Positions 1-9,265 of a stretch of 64,000 nt of DNA are shown here, one piece after another; the stretch's first letter is position 1; the number at the start of each line of letters is the position of its first letter. Below the pieces are notes generated by a model, which did no database searches, was not told where the DNA came from, and saw nothing but the letters and a program-made list of their open reading frames with translations. Made by a program: the position numbers and the translations under genes. Origin of the DNA: Phymatolithon calcareum (taxonomy: Eukaryota > Rhodophyta > Florideophyceae > Hapalidiales); assembly GCA_977006965.1 (NCBI GenBank), contig OZ345353.1:1860001-1924000 (forward strand). The letters are read 5' to 3'.

Positions 1-2
1 AC

Positions 3-259
3 TTCTTTGACGCAAGGATCAGCGTTATGACTTGGCCATCGCGTAGTCCCGATCTAAACCCCATAGAGAACCTGTGGGTATAGTTGCGAGGGATGTTTAC
101 AAGGATTGTTGTCATTTTGAGTACGAGGACGACGTCGTCGAAGCGATCCAAGCATCCTGGGATCGTATCGGGCTGGAAACGCCTAGGAAGCTGATTGCAT
201 CGATGCCAGACCGGTGCATGAAGGTTATCGAGAAGCGCGGTGGGTCTACTGGCTACTGA
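3..259 (+). pseudogene. Tc1/mariner transposase, C-terminal remnant
   Basis: The C-terminal end of a Tc1/mariner DDE/D transposase, cut off by the window edge. Positions 3-83 read F-D-A-R-I-S-V-M followed by WPSRSPDLNPIENLW, the family signature carrying the last catalytic acidic region; the frame then hits TAG at 81-83. The continuation (VY...F, then SMPDR and a final G-x-x-Y before the stop at 257-259) lies in another frame from about position 74, so there is a frameshift at the junction. No upstream part is visible. It is a dead copy. The family call is firm because the SPDLNPIENLW motif is diagnostic. Confidence 0.85.
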
Positions 260-370
260 GCGTCGTTGTTTGGTGCGATAGGCTAAGAAAGATAGAAGTT
301 GCGCTAACTTGTTGCGGACGAAAAAAATGTGCTATGTAAGTAAACTTGATTTACTGTTTGACTCCATGGG

Positions 371-399
371 CAGGCCTGCTCTGAATTGAGTTGCAACTC
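371..399 (+). repeat. hAT left terminal inverted repeat
   Basis: Begins CAGGCCTGCTCT. It matches the reverse complement of 2603-2631 with four mismatches in 29. The adjoining 8 bp (363-370) are the left target duplication. Confidence 0.88.
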
Positions 400-481
400 G
401 AATTGATTGCAATTCAAGCAATATGTACTTCAGTGGGACGCATCAAGGAACTTGAACTCGTATTGAGAGCGAAACTGAACT

Positions 482-615
482 GCAATTCCGAATTGGGATA
501 CGTGCTGCAATTCGGAATTAAGATACGTACTTTCCTGTCTATGGAAGATCGGCGTATGCCACTGCTACTACGTACTGTCCTGTCTATAGAATATCAGCAT
601 ATGCCACTGCTACAT
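482..615 (+). repeat. hAT subterminal tandem repeats
   Basis: Two kinds of direct repeat lie inside the left end. One is a roughly 24-bp unit (about 482-505 and 506-529). The other is a 45-bp unit (526-570 and 571-615, about 39 of 45 identical, both starting CGTACT and ending in ATGCCACTGCTAC). Subterminal repeats are common transposase-binding sites in hAT elements; that role here is an inference. Confidence 0.65.
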
Positions 616-657
616 CTATATATCGAATCCGGAGCACCGTCCAGAGAGCTATCAATC

Positions 658-2490
658 ATGGCGCTCCCGAGCCCCCGCGACGTCGTCGTCAATTTGATGA
701 CACAGCGACCGGACGTCAATCCAAACGTCAAGCCACGATTCAGAAAAATCGAGCGCCCGAACGTACCACATCATGTCTTTCTCTGTCCGATGAAAGAGAA
801 GTGCCGATCTGGAGGAACGATTTATGTCGAGAAGGGAATCGGGTACAGTAACCCATTCAAGCACCTCAAGAAATGCATATCCGACAACGATGTGAATCAC
901 TTGTTGGATGTGTACAACACGCGGATTTCTCGAAAGCGTAAACAAAGCGCCGCATTCAACACCGACGGATGTTTCGTCGTATCGATGACCGCGCGTGAAA
1001 GGGCGATGTTTGCGTATATCGATTTGGTTACCACGTTGTCGTTACCTTTATCGTATGTCTTGGGCCCCATCATCCGCACGTTTTCAAAGTTTGACGATGT
1101 GTTCTCTGCGACGTACTTTAAAGAGACGCTGTTCAAACTGATAGAGTTGGTGGAAAAACGCATTGGAGAAGACATGAGGAAGTATCGAGGTGCTATAGTA
1201 CACGATGCATAGACCTGCAATGGCACACACTACTTCGGCGTGTTCGGCTCGTACATGACGAAGGTCCCGATTATTCGCGATGGGAAAGAAACGGAAGAAG
1301 AAAGGTGGGCAATGCCCTTATTGAGTGCAAGTCCTATGTCCAGAGTTCGCACCGTCGACGAAGAAGATACTGATGGAGAAGAAGAAATGGAGGCGAGCAG
1401 TTTTGATGCTGTGACACATGTCCGCCACTTGGAAGACTTGTTCATCTATTACGGATGCGATGTTGACGAATGGGTGGTGTGTTCTATCGGCGACCATTGC
1501 AACTTGAATAAGTGCATCGCGCGTCTTTTAGAGGTTCCTCACGTGGGATGCTTGTCGCACAAGCTGAATCTGGAGGTTAATTACATGGTATCACGTCACC
1601 AGGCATTGCACCGCGCGCTGGATAAGGTTCACGTGACAATGTCCGACTGCAAGCGACGCCTGACAAATCGCTCCATGCTTCGCAATTTGACGGATTTGAG
1701 TCCGGTTATTATGAATGCCACACGCTGGTCTGGAAAATACAAGATGCTGCGTCGATTTGTCGAACTCTACGAAACGCTGGTTGAAGTTGTCGAAACTGAA
1801 TGATCGACGCTAACGATGGATGCAAGTGAAGGTTTTTTGCTTCAGGTCACGAAATTTGCAGAAATGCTTGCTGAAGTTAACGTGGTGACAATGGAACTTC
1901 AAAAAAGCGGAGCAACACTATCTGACTGTCGATTTGCAGTCGATACGTTGATGGAAGTTGTGCGAACGAGCCGAAGTGACGTCGAATCATCATTTTACGG
2001 GTGCAAACTTGGTACCACTTATATTGCCACGAACTCTAATATTTCGACTGACGTCGCATTCGAGTCGGCAGTTGTGAAGATACAGCGAAATGAGACATCT
2101 TCTCTGACGTTTACGGAAAAGAATGCCTGCAAGCAATTGAAGTTGGATGCGGAAAGTACCGAAAAGGAAACAAGTCTTCCGAAGCGTTCTCTTGCCGAGA
2201 AGCTGGAAGAAAAGAAACGAAGCTGCCTCGACAATTCCGGGAAGTACATGAACTGTTGATTTATACTGGGCTCTGCTGCCGAAGTGGAACGGCTGTGGTC
2301 GATAGCTCGGAATATTCTCTCCAACAACAGAAAGAGCATGTCTCCGCTCCTATTCGAAAGCTTCCTCTTTCTGAAAGTGAATAGAAAGTATTGGGAAGGC
2401 GACCTCGTTTCGGAAGCGATGAAAGAATCGCGAAGTGAGGAGGTTCGCAACGCTACGAAAGCGGATGGTACTGCGGCCGAGGATGAGTAG
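658..2490 (+). pseudogene. hAT transposase with three in-frame stops
   Basis: One continuous reading frame from an ATG at 658 to TAG at 2488-2490, interrupted by TAG 1210-1212, TGA 1801-1803 and TGA 2257-2259, with no frameshift. Family marks in order: a Cys/His BED-like stretch near the start (HHVFLCPMKEKC ... HLKKC), a central PHVGCLSHKLNLEV block, NATRWSGKYKML (the conserved RW region), and a C-terminal dimerisation segment SAAEVERLWSIARNIL. The last motif begins just after the third stop, so the stops lie within conserved protein and not at domain edges. It is most likely dead through point mutation. Stop-codon readthrough is possible but nothing else supports it. Confidence 0.85.
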
Positions 2491-2602
2491 TTGTATTGGA
2501 TTGGTATTGAATTGGTATTGGCTCACAGTAAAAAATTGCAATTGGAAATGTTTTGTGTTTGAGCTCGCGGAGACGAATTGGAATTGCATGAAAGCTTGAG
2601 TT

Positions 2603-2631
2603 GAATTGCAATTCAATTAAGAGCAGCCCTG
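2603..2631 (-). repeat. hAT right terminal inverted repeat
   Basis: Read inward on the minus strand it begins CAGGGCTGCTCT, pairing with the left end. The adjoining 2632-2639 is the right target duplication. Confidence 0.88.
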
Positions 2632-2654
2632 TTCATGGGGCTTACTGAATTATG

Positions 2655-4823
2655 TTAGTCACCATCTAGCCTTTTACATGATGAGCACACCAGCCTTGTC
2701 TTCTTGACTTTGCAGACCCTGCAGTTCTTTTGCGAAGCAAAATTAGTCATCATGCCATCCGCAGTCTTCCTTTTCTTTCTCGTGGGGGTTAAGTGGGTTC
2801 CAACACCGCTCCCGGAGACAAAAGTACGTTCAGGAGTGGTTGAGCGGCGACGAGTATTACGCGAATCGAACGAGTTATCGATGAGTTGCTCGGCCAGCAC
2901 TTCATAATACCTTCGTTGCGTCATGTGATCCTGATACTCTGCATGCGCACCGGAGAATAAAAGCCAGCTGTCAACCACACAAATCGCCAAAAGAGATGTG
3001 TTAACGCGGAACGACCAGTCCAGGGTGTTGACTTTCTTCTCAAGATCCAAACTCTCTTGGCGGCACCGATTGTGCTTGTCGATTTGCGCACACGCAGAGT
3101 AGTACGTCTCGCATACCTCGGGCTGAGGCACGGACAGCTCAACACGAGACGGTCCTTCTTCAAGCTGACGCCAACGCACACGATAGTGCGGTTTGCCTTC
3201 CAGTGTCGTAGAGGTAGTCGAAATAAAATAGCGGCGATCCCGGTCAACCCAAAGAGCCGCCATCATTAACGGCTCACCGTTCAAGGATTTTCGAACGAGA
3301 GAAACACATTGACCTCTTTCTGAAATCTCAATTCTTGATAGGTAGTCCATGGGATACTTCTTAGTCGCCATTTTGATGACTCTAACGAATTTTAGGCCCA
3401 AACGAAGAAGCATCTCTGCAGATTCAACACTCGCAAAGTAAGAATCCGCGCAGACAATGCGCCTTGTGCCAGAGTATGCGGCAACAAGACGGCGTAAAAC
3501 TGCTGTACCATGGGCCATTTCGCCTTCGAAATCCTTTTTCTTCTCGTCTTCTGCGGTTGTAACGAGCTCGAGATGCAGCATTATCCCACTTCTTCCACAT
3601 GCAGAGTTCTGTATCTCGCAACCGTTCTCCGGCTTATGGTTAATCGCAATGTACTGAGGTAGTCCGACATTAAGCCAATGACCTCCGTTGCCATACCAGC
3701 GAGATATGGACTCATCAACGCAAATGAGGTCCGGCGGCGACACATTGCGCTTTCGGTGCTCGTTTATGGCATCGACAAAATCTTGAACGAGCGCCCAGCG
3801 GTACTGCGCAGAAGACATGCTGCCTCTTTCACTAGGTTGTATGCTGAATGTAACGCACCGAAGGTATGCGGTGAACCTGTCTCTTGACATCCCAGTGTTT
3901 GAAAAACAAGGAGCCGGAATGTATTTGTTCTGCCTGGTAGTCTGCCATAGATCTGTCTTAGCGCCGAACTCAAATCTTGTCATGAGGACGAGGATTCCGA
4001 AAAACTTAATCAGCTCTGTGACCATAGTCTCTTTTCGCGCGATTCGTTTCAGCTTCGCGGACATCCATGCTGCTATTTTTCGAAGGTGACCTTGCGGAAA
4101 CATGGTCATAAAGCAATCATAGGGTGTGTGATGCCCAATACCACCATTTTCCGATATAAAATCTCCATGTGGAGTGCGAACTGTCCAGAACTGACGTGGA
4201 ATTCGTCCCCCAATCGGGCATAGAACTTGTCCCTCGTACCATGGCACCCCATGAGCAATAACGTTGGGTTCGCGGTCGGGTGTGATGACATCTACTTCCT
4301 CTTGCGACACCTGGTCCCAAGAGCCTTGCATGGCGTAGGCGAGAGTGCCTGGTATAGGGCGTCCATAGCTTCTGAGGGTTGTATCGAAGCTTTTGTGCCG
4401 TTTTGGAGAGCTTGTGGTTGCGACTGGGGACAATAAACTGGCATTTGGCGAAGAAGACGGACGACCACGAGTACTGTAAGCCGGATTTTGTGGTGCAGAG
4501 TTCTGCGTGCTGGGACTTGATACAAGCATTCGAGAGGACGGAGAACCTTCGTCAACCTTTCCTGCCTTGATGTTAACAATCTTGAGTGTCTTAATCTTAG
4601 TTTTCTCAGTCGGTTTCTGAACTAGGACCCATTTCACGCGAAGCGATGTGCTTGCGCGACCATTTATTTCATTCAATAGTACCTCCAGAACTGTGCCGTT
4701 CACCTTTTTTGACTTGGAAAAGGCTCCATAGAGCCTGCAACACTCTGCGAGACTGGTCACTGATGTTGCCTTAGTGTGTACGGACGCGCCGACCACTCGG
4801 CGCGGGTCTTTTTCTGGTGACAT
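2655..4823 (-). CDS. piggyBac-type (PGBD) transposase, intact
   Basis: A 722-residue transposase of the DDE_Tnp_1_7 family, which cuts and pastes DNA at TTAA sites. The start is the first ATG in frame (4821-4823); the frame is open further upstream but without ATG. After a Ser-rich N-terminal third come three catalytic aspartates in family context: LICVDESISRWYG (D about 370), RIVCADSYFAS (D about 460) and ACAQIDKHN (D about 582). The protein ends in a Cys-rich finger (CRVCKVKKTRLVCSSC), the usual piggyBac end-binding domain. No stop or frameshift is present, so it may be active or domesticated. I could not locate terminal repeats or a TTAA pair; the low-coordinate side is interrupted by the hAT element. 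Confidence 0.9.
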   Translation of the reverse strand: MSPEKDPRRVVGASVHTKATSVTSLAECCRLYGAFSKSKKVNGTVLEVLLNEINGRASTSLRVKWVLVQKPTEKTKIKTLKIVNIKAGKVDEGSPSSRMLVSSPSTQNSAPQNPAYSTRGRPSSSPNASLLSPVATTSSPKRHKSFDTTLRSYGRPIPGTLAYAMQGSWDQVSQEEVDVITPDREPNVIAHGVPWYEGQVLCPIGGRIPRQFWTVRTPHGDFISENGGIGHHTPYDCFMTMFPQGHLRKIAAWMSAKLKRIARKETMVTELIKFFGILVLMTRFEFGAKTDLWQTTRQNKYIPAPCFSNTGMSRDRFTAYLRCVTFSIQPSERGSMSSAQYRWALVQDFVDAINEHRKRNVSPPDLICVDESISRWYGNGGHWLNVGLPQYIAINHKPENGCEIQNSACGRSGIMLHLELVTTAEDEKKKDFEGEMAHGTAVLRRLVAAYSGTRRIVCADSYFASVESAEMLLRLGLKFVRVIKMATKKYPMDYLSRIEISERGQCVSLVRKSLNGEPLMMAALWVDRDRRYFISTTSTTLEGKPHYRVRWRQLEEGPSRVELSVPQPEVCETYYSACAQIDKHNRCRQESLDLEKKVNTLDWSFRVNTSLLAICVVDSWLLFSGAHAEYQDHMTQRRYYEVLAEQLIDNSFDSRNTRRRSTTPERTFVSGSGVGTHLTPTRKKRKTADGMMTNFASQKNCRVCKVKKTRLVCSSCKRLDGD

Positions 4824-5000
4824 GGCAGGTCCGCTTCTTCTAACTGAAAATTGTAATTTCGTTCCTACCGCCGAACGACGCCCATTTAAGACCGTAGTTT
4901 GGGTACTCCTCAGGCAGAACACAAGCCCGCCTTCCCAAAGTTGGCGCGAACTTTCTGTTTCGCATTCTTTCTACATACTTTTTTGAGCTTTCAAAAAGCC

Positions 5001-5031
5001 CCTCAATTGAGGGATTTATCCTCAATTGAGG
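5001..5031. repeat. Doubled CCTCAATTGAGG palindrome
   Basis: Two perfect 12-bp palindromes CCTCAATTGAGG (5001-5012 and 5020-5031), followed by TAGACACTAG at 5044-5053. The same pair of motifs recurs at 55842-55912 and 58805-58838, with a variant at 48672-48683. It looks like the end of a dispersed repeat family. Confidence 0.6.
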
Positions 5032-5185
5032 TGGTTAGTAAACTAGACACTAGGAGTCACCATGGCTTCAGAAGAGAACTCATGCCAAAGTGCGCTATGT
5101 TAATTTCGGGGAGTGTAGATTTTTGGCCACGCCGTTCGAGATGCTCTTAGTAATTTCCCCAAAATAAAAACATACAATTTCCCCC

Positions 5186-6028
5186 GAGGAAATTCGCTAA
5201 ATGGTCACCCAAGCCAAAACTACTACTCGTCCGGTACGTGGAGCGCTGATAGTTGCGTTTTTGGAGGGAAAAAATGGAAGTAGCCCTGCTTCTTCCCCTA
5301 GATCCAAGTTTTGTGCACACTCTCGAATTCGTCTGACAATCTCAACTCACAACGTTCCCGCAGTACTCGCTCTGAAATCATGGACAGGAAGGGGCTCGTA
5401 CTACAGGTGGGCGACTACAGAAGACCACCAGCGGCCATGCAGCCACGTCGTCTCCGCGCGTTTGTGCGCTGCTAGGCCCAGCATTGGGTCGCGTTCGACC
5501 CGTGGAATAAGCACAGGTTCGGGGACCTATGGATGTTCAGAGAGTGGTCCAAGCAACACGAGGGCAGCATCACGCGTGTCGGAGTCCCTGGTGACCAGCA
5601 AATACAAGATGATTTAGTGCCGTTTGTCATTGTCGCTAAGCCGACCGCAAGTGCAAGAAACCCTACTTGCCGTCCGAAATGAGGGTCCGTCACTGCTCCT
5701 CGTGTAGACACACCGGCCACTTCGCACAGACATGCGGTAGACCCAACATCCGCAACCTTGTCCAGGCGAAGCGAAAGCACAACGACAAAGCGGCTCAGTC
5801 CATGATCATCGACCTCACCGCCTTCGATGAGGGAGGTGCTATCAATAGTTGCGACGAAGAGCTAAACCAGAGAGAGTAGCGCACGCAATAATTTTACTGT
5901 TGCATATAGTGTTTTGAGACACGAATTAGTAGTAGATCCGGCTAGGATGCGTATGATAGTACACTTGTGCACTTTGCTAGGGGTGAGTAGTAGGTTTGAC
6001 TGTAGGTGGCCATTTAGCTAATTTCCTC
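5186..6028 (+). mobile_element. Small MULE-like element with 10-bp duplication
   Basis: An 843-bp interval bounded by inverted repeats: 5186-5209 and the reverse complement of 6005-6028 match at 21 of 24 positions (both start GAGGAAATT and run through GCTAAATGG). Each end is flanked by the identical 10-mer AATTTCCCCC (5176-5185 and 6029-6038). A 9-11-bp duplication is typical of Mutator-like elements. The broken ORF inside has a CCHC zinc knuckle like those at the end of MULE transposases. The superfamily is inferred from these three points. Confidence 0.65.
5380..5879 (+). pseudogene. Broken zinc-knuckle ORF in MULE-like element
   Basis: Starts at ATG 5380 (MDRKGLVLQVGDYRRPP...), is interrupted by TAG at 5473-5475, and resumes (AQHWVAFDPWNKHRFGDLW...) to TGA 5680-5682. 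The sense continues in the next frame from about 5667, giving CSSCRHTGHFAQTC, a C-X2-C-X4-H-X4-C knuckle, and then an acidic tail to the stop at 5877-5879. One stop and one frameshift mean it is not functional. I do not recognise the part before the knuckle; a MULE transposase fragment or a captured gene are both possible. Confidence 0.55.
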
Positions 6029-6038
6029 AATTTCCCCC

Positions 6039-7074
6039 TCTTGTCAACAATCCGTTCAAAATAATAGCTCTTGTTTCTGAACGGCATATGCTTCACGAAA
6101 TGTCAAGTGGACTGGTCATTCCTCTCCATGAGCATTGCAAATATTATTTGACATAACCTCCCAGTCATGCTACGCACATGGCTTGATCACTATTCTTTCT
6201 TTCTTTCTTTTATTGCGGGATTTATCAGAGCTGGTAAACAACTCCACATCCTTACGGCTCCAGTAGACTTAACAGATACGAGTGGTACTTGATGTCACAA
6301 CAGCTGCCCAAGCTGCACAATGTGCAGACCTTGGGGAAGCTTAACATCTATATCGCTACATAGCCAATCTTCAGTCGCCGTCCTTCAAAGGGATGCCCCG
6401 GGTTGGAAACCATTTAGGACGCTCACGGTAGCTAGTCATCTCGCTGCCTTCTTTCATCTTCTTCTGTCTTCTCTCCCAGCTTCCTTGAGCGTTGCGGCAC
6501 ACCACTCAGGGCGGAATCCATGTACTACCATACTACCAGAAGGTGATAGTCTTCTCCCATGGGGAGGCCGGATCACAGCTCTTGCAAGTTCAAAAAAACC
6601 CTGCACTGTAGCGGGGAAAAATTCCTGACTGAGCTCTTGGTTCCTATCTGTGACGCACAGGTGAACGGGCCGGACCGGTATGATAGCCGGCCTGTATCAA
6701 ATCCGCTTAAATTCGCAAGATTTTCTCGAAATCTTGCAACGGCGGGCTTGGGTCTGGCATTTCAAGTGTGGCAAGTTCTCGATTCGCCAAGTCCCTGGAG
6801 TGCGTGTTCACGATCGCGTCCGCCATTTCCGGCGGGATTACCGTCGGAAGGAGCGCTTTGTGCAGCTTTATCGCTGCGGCCACTTGCGCCGGCGCGGGCG
6901 CCCGCGCCCGCGCCGGAAACTTGTCTTTTTTCGATCACTATTCTCAAACAGCCGATTCCCCAGATCCGTTCTATAGCAAGCGAATATATTCAAACAAAGT
7001 TCCCTTTCCAATCAGAGAAGTTTACTTTATTGCCAGGTACCTCTCTCAAGCAGCATTATGCTTGGCATGTATCG
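6039..7074. other. Intergenic, no supported gene
   Basis: Contains a short TTCT microsatellite (about 6193-6212) and a strong GC hairpin (6889-6916). An open frame from ATG 6559 to 7098 on the plus strand is Pro/Arg/Ala-rich, crosses the hairpin and the end of the hydrolase gene, and shows no recognisable domain, so it is not called. Confidence 0.5.
6889..6916. repeat. Perfect 13-bp GC hairpin
   Basis: Arms 6889-6901 (CCGGCGCGGGCGC) and 6904-6916 are exact reverse complements around a 2-nt centre. It lies downstream of the minus-strand hydrolase gene, in its 3' flank. A role in transcript ending or as a structural block is possible but unproven. Confidence 0.75.
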
Positions 7075-8304
7075 TCAGTTCGGGATAAGGAACTTTGAAT
7101 CTTCAACACGTCCAGAAGCGAAAAAGTTGGCAATCTGCTCCAGCATTGCATTTCCGTACTTGCTACCAGTCTCCGGGGTTATAGAATGACCCAACTTCAA
7201 ATGTTTCGGGTACACAAACGTTTTTCCAGCAAGCTTGCTACGGCAAACCTCAAGAGTGTCTGTCACACTGACTGCATCATCATCCTCTGCAATAATACAC
7301 AATGTCTTCGTGCTCTCTCTCACGGAATTAGTGATGACATCTCGATTTACGAGATTGACAGCCAACAAGGTTGCGACGATACTTCTTCCGGGAAGTTCCG
7401 CCGGCCCTGAAGGTCCGACACCGTAGAGATCGAGCGCACTGATAACGGTAGCGAAATTGATAATATCGCCGCGTTTTCCGTCAGTGAATCTCCCAAAGCT
7501 CGGGGCGAGTAGAACGGCCTTTGAAATCACTTTAGAACTAGCAGCAAGATTCACCACCGCTGACCCTCCGAACGAGTAACCTATGGCATGCACCGGACCC
7601 GGTAACGCCTGCACCAAGTGAAGCTTCTCAAACGGATCGGACTCAAAAGTCTGATGCCCGGAAATGAAATAATTTCTCAATTCTTTCTCCATTCCAGTCC
7701 TCGTCAATCCAGGTTGGAGAAGAGTGAGCGCACGTTCAGCAATTATATAGTCTTCCCTTGTTAACATCCTTTGTAACGAAGCGAAGATCTTCGGCATAAC
7801 AAGCTCTTTCAAAGACTGATAAAATGCAAGCTGTTCATCCTGTGTGCCCAGACTTACGAACTCGCGAATAAGTTGTCCGGTGGTTGAATCATTTAAAAGG
7901 GCTTGTCGAATTCGATCGTACCCTGCGCTCTTCCGAAGATGAGCAGAAATCCAGAATTTAGGAGCTTGAGCGAAACCTGCGACGTTGAAAGCGACGACGT
8001 TGAAATTTTTGGAATACAGAAATTTCGACTGTATTGCGCTTGCTGTCGCGTTTTGACCGTAGCCGTGAAAAATGAGCACAGTACCATAGACTTTTGACCC
8101 AGGAGGATGTAAGTAAAACAGGGGATTACTTCCATTTTGAAAGCCCGGTAGACTGGAAACGTATTTCACATGCGCATTCAGAGACCGGGTCGCTTCATCG
8201 TATGCGATTTTCGAAACTTCGAATTTGGGAGAAGCAATAGCGTCCACAGCATACAGAGAAAGAGAGAAAATGCAAACAAGGAGGTGGAGGTGTGGCACGT
8301 TCAT
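7075..8304 (-). CDS. Secreted alpha/beta hydrolase (serine esterase/lipase-like)
   Basis: A 409-residue alpha/beta-hydrolase-fold protein. The start is the ATG at 8302-8304, chosen because it is followed directly by a signal-peptide-like stretch (MNVPHLHLLVCIFSLSLYA) and because upstream codons look non-coding. Fold marks in order: oxyanion region LIFHGYGQN (about 77-85), nucleophile elbow GYSFGGS (Ser about 244), an acidic loop IAEDDDAVS (Asp about 341-343) and LGHS (His about 373), giving a full Ser-Asp-His triad. A long helical insert (about 115-230) separates the oxyanion loop from the nucleophile. Likely an extracellular or endomembrane ester hydrolase; the substrate cannot be told. Confidence 0.78.
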   Translation of the reverse strand: MNVPHLHLLVCIFSLSLYAVDAIASPKFEVSKIAYDEATRSLNAHVKYVSSLPGFQNGSNPLFYLHPPGSKVYGTVLIFHGYGQNATASAIQSKFLYSKNFNVVAFNVAGFAQAPKFWISAHLRKSAGYDRIRQALLNDSTTGQLIREFVSLGTQDEQLAFYQSLKELVMPKIFASLQRMLTREDYIIAERALTLLQPGLTRTGMEKELRNYFISGHQTFESDPFEKLHLVQALPGPVHAIGYSFGGSAVVNLAASSKVISKAVLLAPSFGRFTDGKRGDIINFATVISALDLYGVGPSGPAELPGRSIVATLLAVNLVNRDVITNSVRESTKTLCIIAEDDDAVSVTDTLEVCRSKLAGKTFVYPKHLKLGHSITPETGSKYGNAMLEQIANFFASGRVEDSKFLIPN

Positions 8305-8460
8305 GTCGGGTCGTTCTTCGGGTGAAAGGAGAACCTCCAAGTGAGGGGCGATCGGTGCTGATGTACTTCCAACTTCCAAATAAGAAGATTCCGTACGTAT
8401 TTCAACTGAAGCCGATACGGTGCATACATTACGGAATGCAGGCCACAGTAATGGTTGAAC

Positions 8461-8545
8461 TCCTATGAATGATGTCTGGATGTCACGGAGCTGGCTAATT
8501 TGCATTGCATATCACTTCGTGTCATCCAGACATCATTCATTGGAT
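8461..8545. repeat. Inverted repeat upstream of hydrolase gene
   Basis: 8465-8482 and 8523-8540 are perfect 18-bp inverted copies (ATGAATGATGTCTGGATG and its complement). Imperfect pairing extends on both sides, around a 40-nt centre. It lies about 160 bp upstream of the chosen hydrolase start. It could be a tiny MITE or a regulatory or transcript hairpin. Confidence 0.75.
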
Positions 8546-9265
8546 GACGTGCATGATTCTGCCAAAAAGAAGCAACCAGGCAAGACGCGCGCTTGTGCTA
8601 CTGTACTGTAGGAAGGGCTCATAGTTCATGAGTACCGTGCCTCATCAACTTGCCGAGTACAGTAGTATCATACAAGCAGATCATTCCGATGCGCATCGAT
8701 GTCATGAAAATTTAGACTATTACGGAGACCCTCTCGAGGAGTAGACAACAGCAAAAATATGGGTGCGACACTCGTAATTTTGAACGAATTCATCGCGGGT
8801 GGCGGGAATGGTTCGAGCTCAAGACGAGGGGCAAATTCTTTATCTTGCAGTTCCGTGTCTCCTTTTGTACTTGCCGCTACAGCTTATCGCTGAATCGACC
8901 CCTCGCAGAAAGCAATTCGGAGTCTCTGGCGGTTGAATTGCAGTCGAGCAAAAGCAGCGGAACGTTTTTTGGTGAAGTGTGTAGGATGTGCGGCGGAGTA
9001 GAAAAGTGGACCTGTGCAATTTTGTTTGCTTTCTGCTTTTGTCCATTTCCCGCGCTTTTCAAATATGTATGAAAAGTTAGCAATCGATCATACACAAGCT
9101 GGAATCGACGTAGAGATTAAAAGTTCGCACCCCCGCTGTACTTCCCACGCGCTTTTTATAGAACAAACTGCCTGTTTTTGCGCAAAGCAAACAATTGCGG
9201 CCGTTTCTAATTTGTTACCAACGCAGACGCCGTCCGTCTTCGACGCGACAGGGAGAAAGGCAAAC

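Larger units (their letters stand above)
371..2631 (+). mobile_element. Complete hAT-superfamily DNA transposon
   Basis: A 2,261-bp element. Its ends are inverted repeats beginning CAGG[C/G]CTGCTCT, matching at 25 of the first 29 positions (371-399 against the reverse complement of 2603-2631). The flanks are an 8-bp duplication, TCCATGGG at 363-370 and TTCATGGG at 2632-2639, with one mismatch. CAG-type ends and an 8-bp target duplication are classic for hAT, and the interior codes for a hAT transposase. The element sits 16 bp beyond the stop of the piggyBac-type gene on the other strand, so it probably landed in that gene's 3' region. Confidence 0.9.

Noticed and set aside
6559-7098. 179-codon frame from an ATG
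   Set aside because: Runs through a GC hairpin and into the hydrolase 3' end; Pro/Ala/Arg bias without domain.
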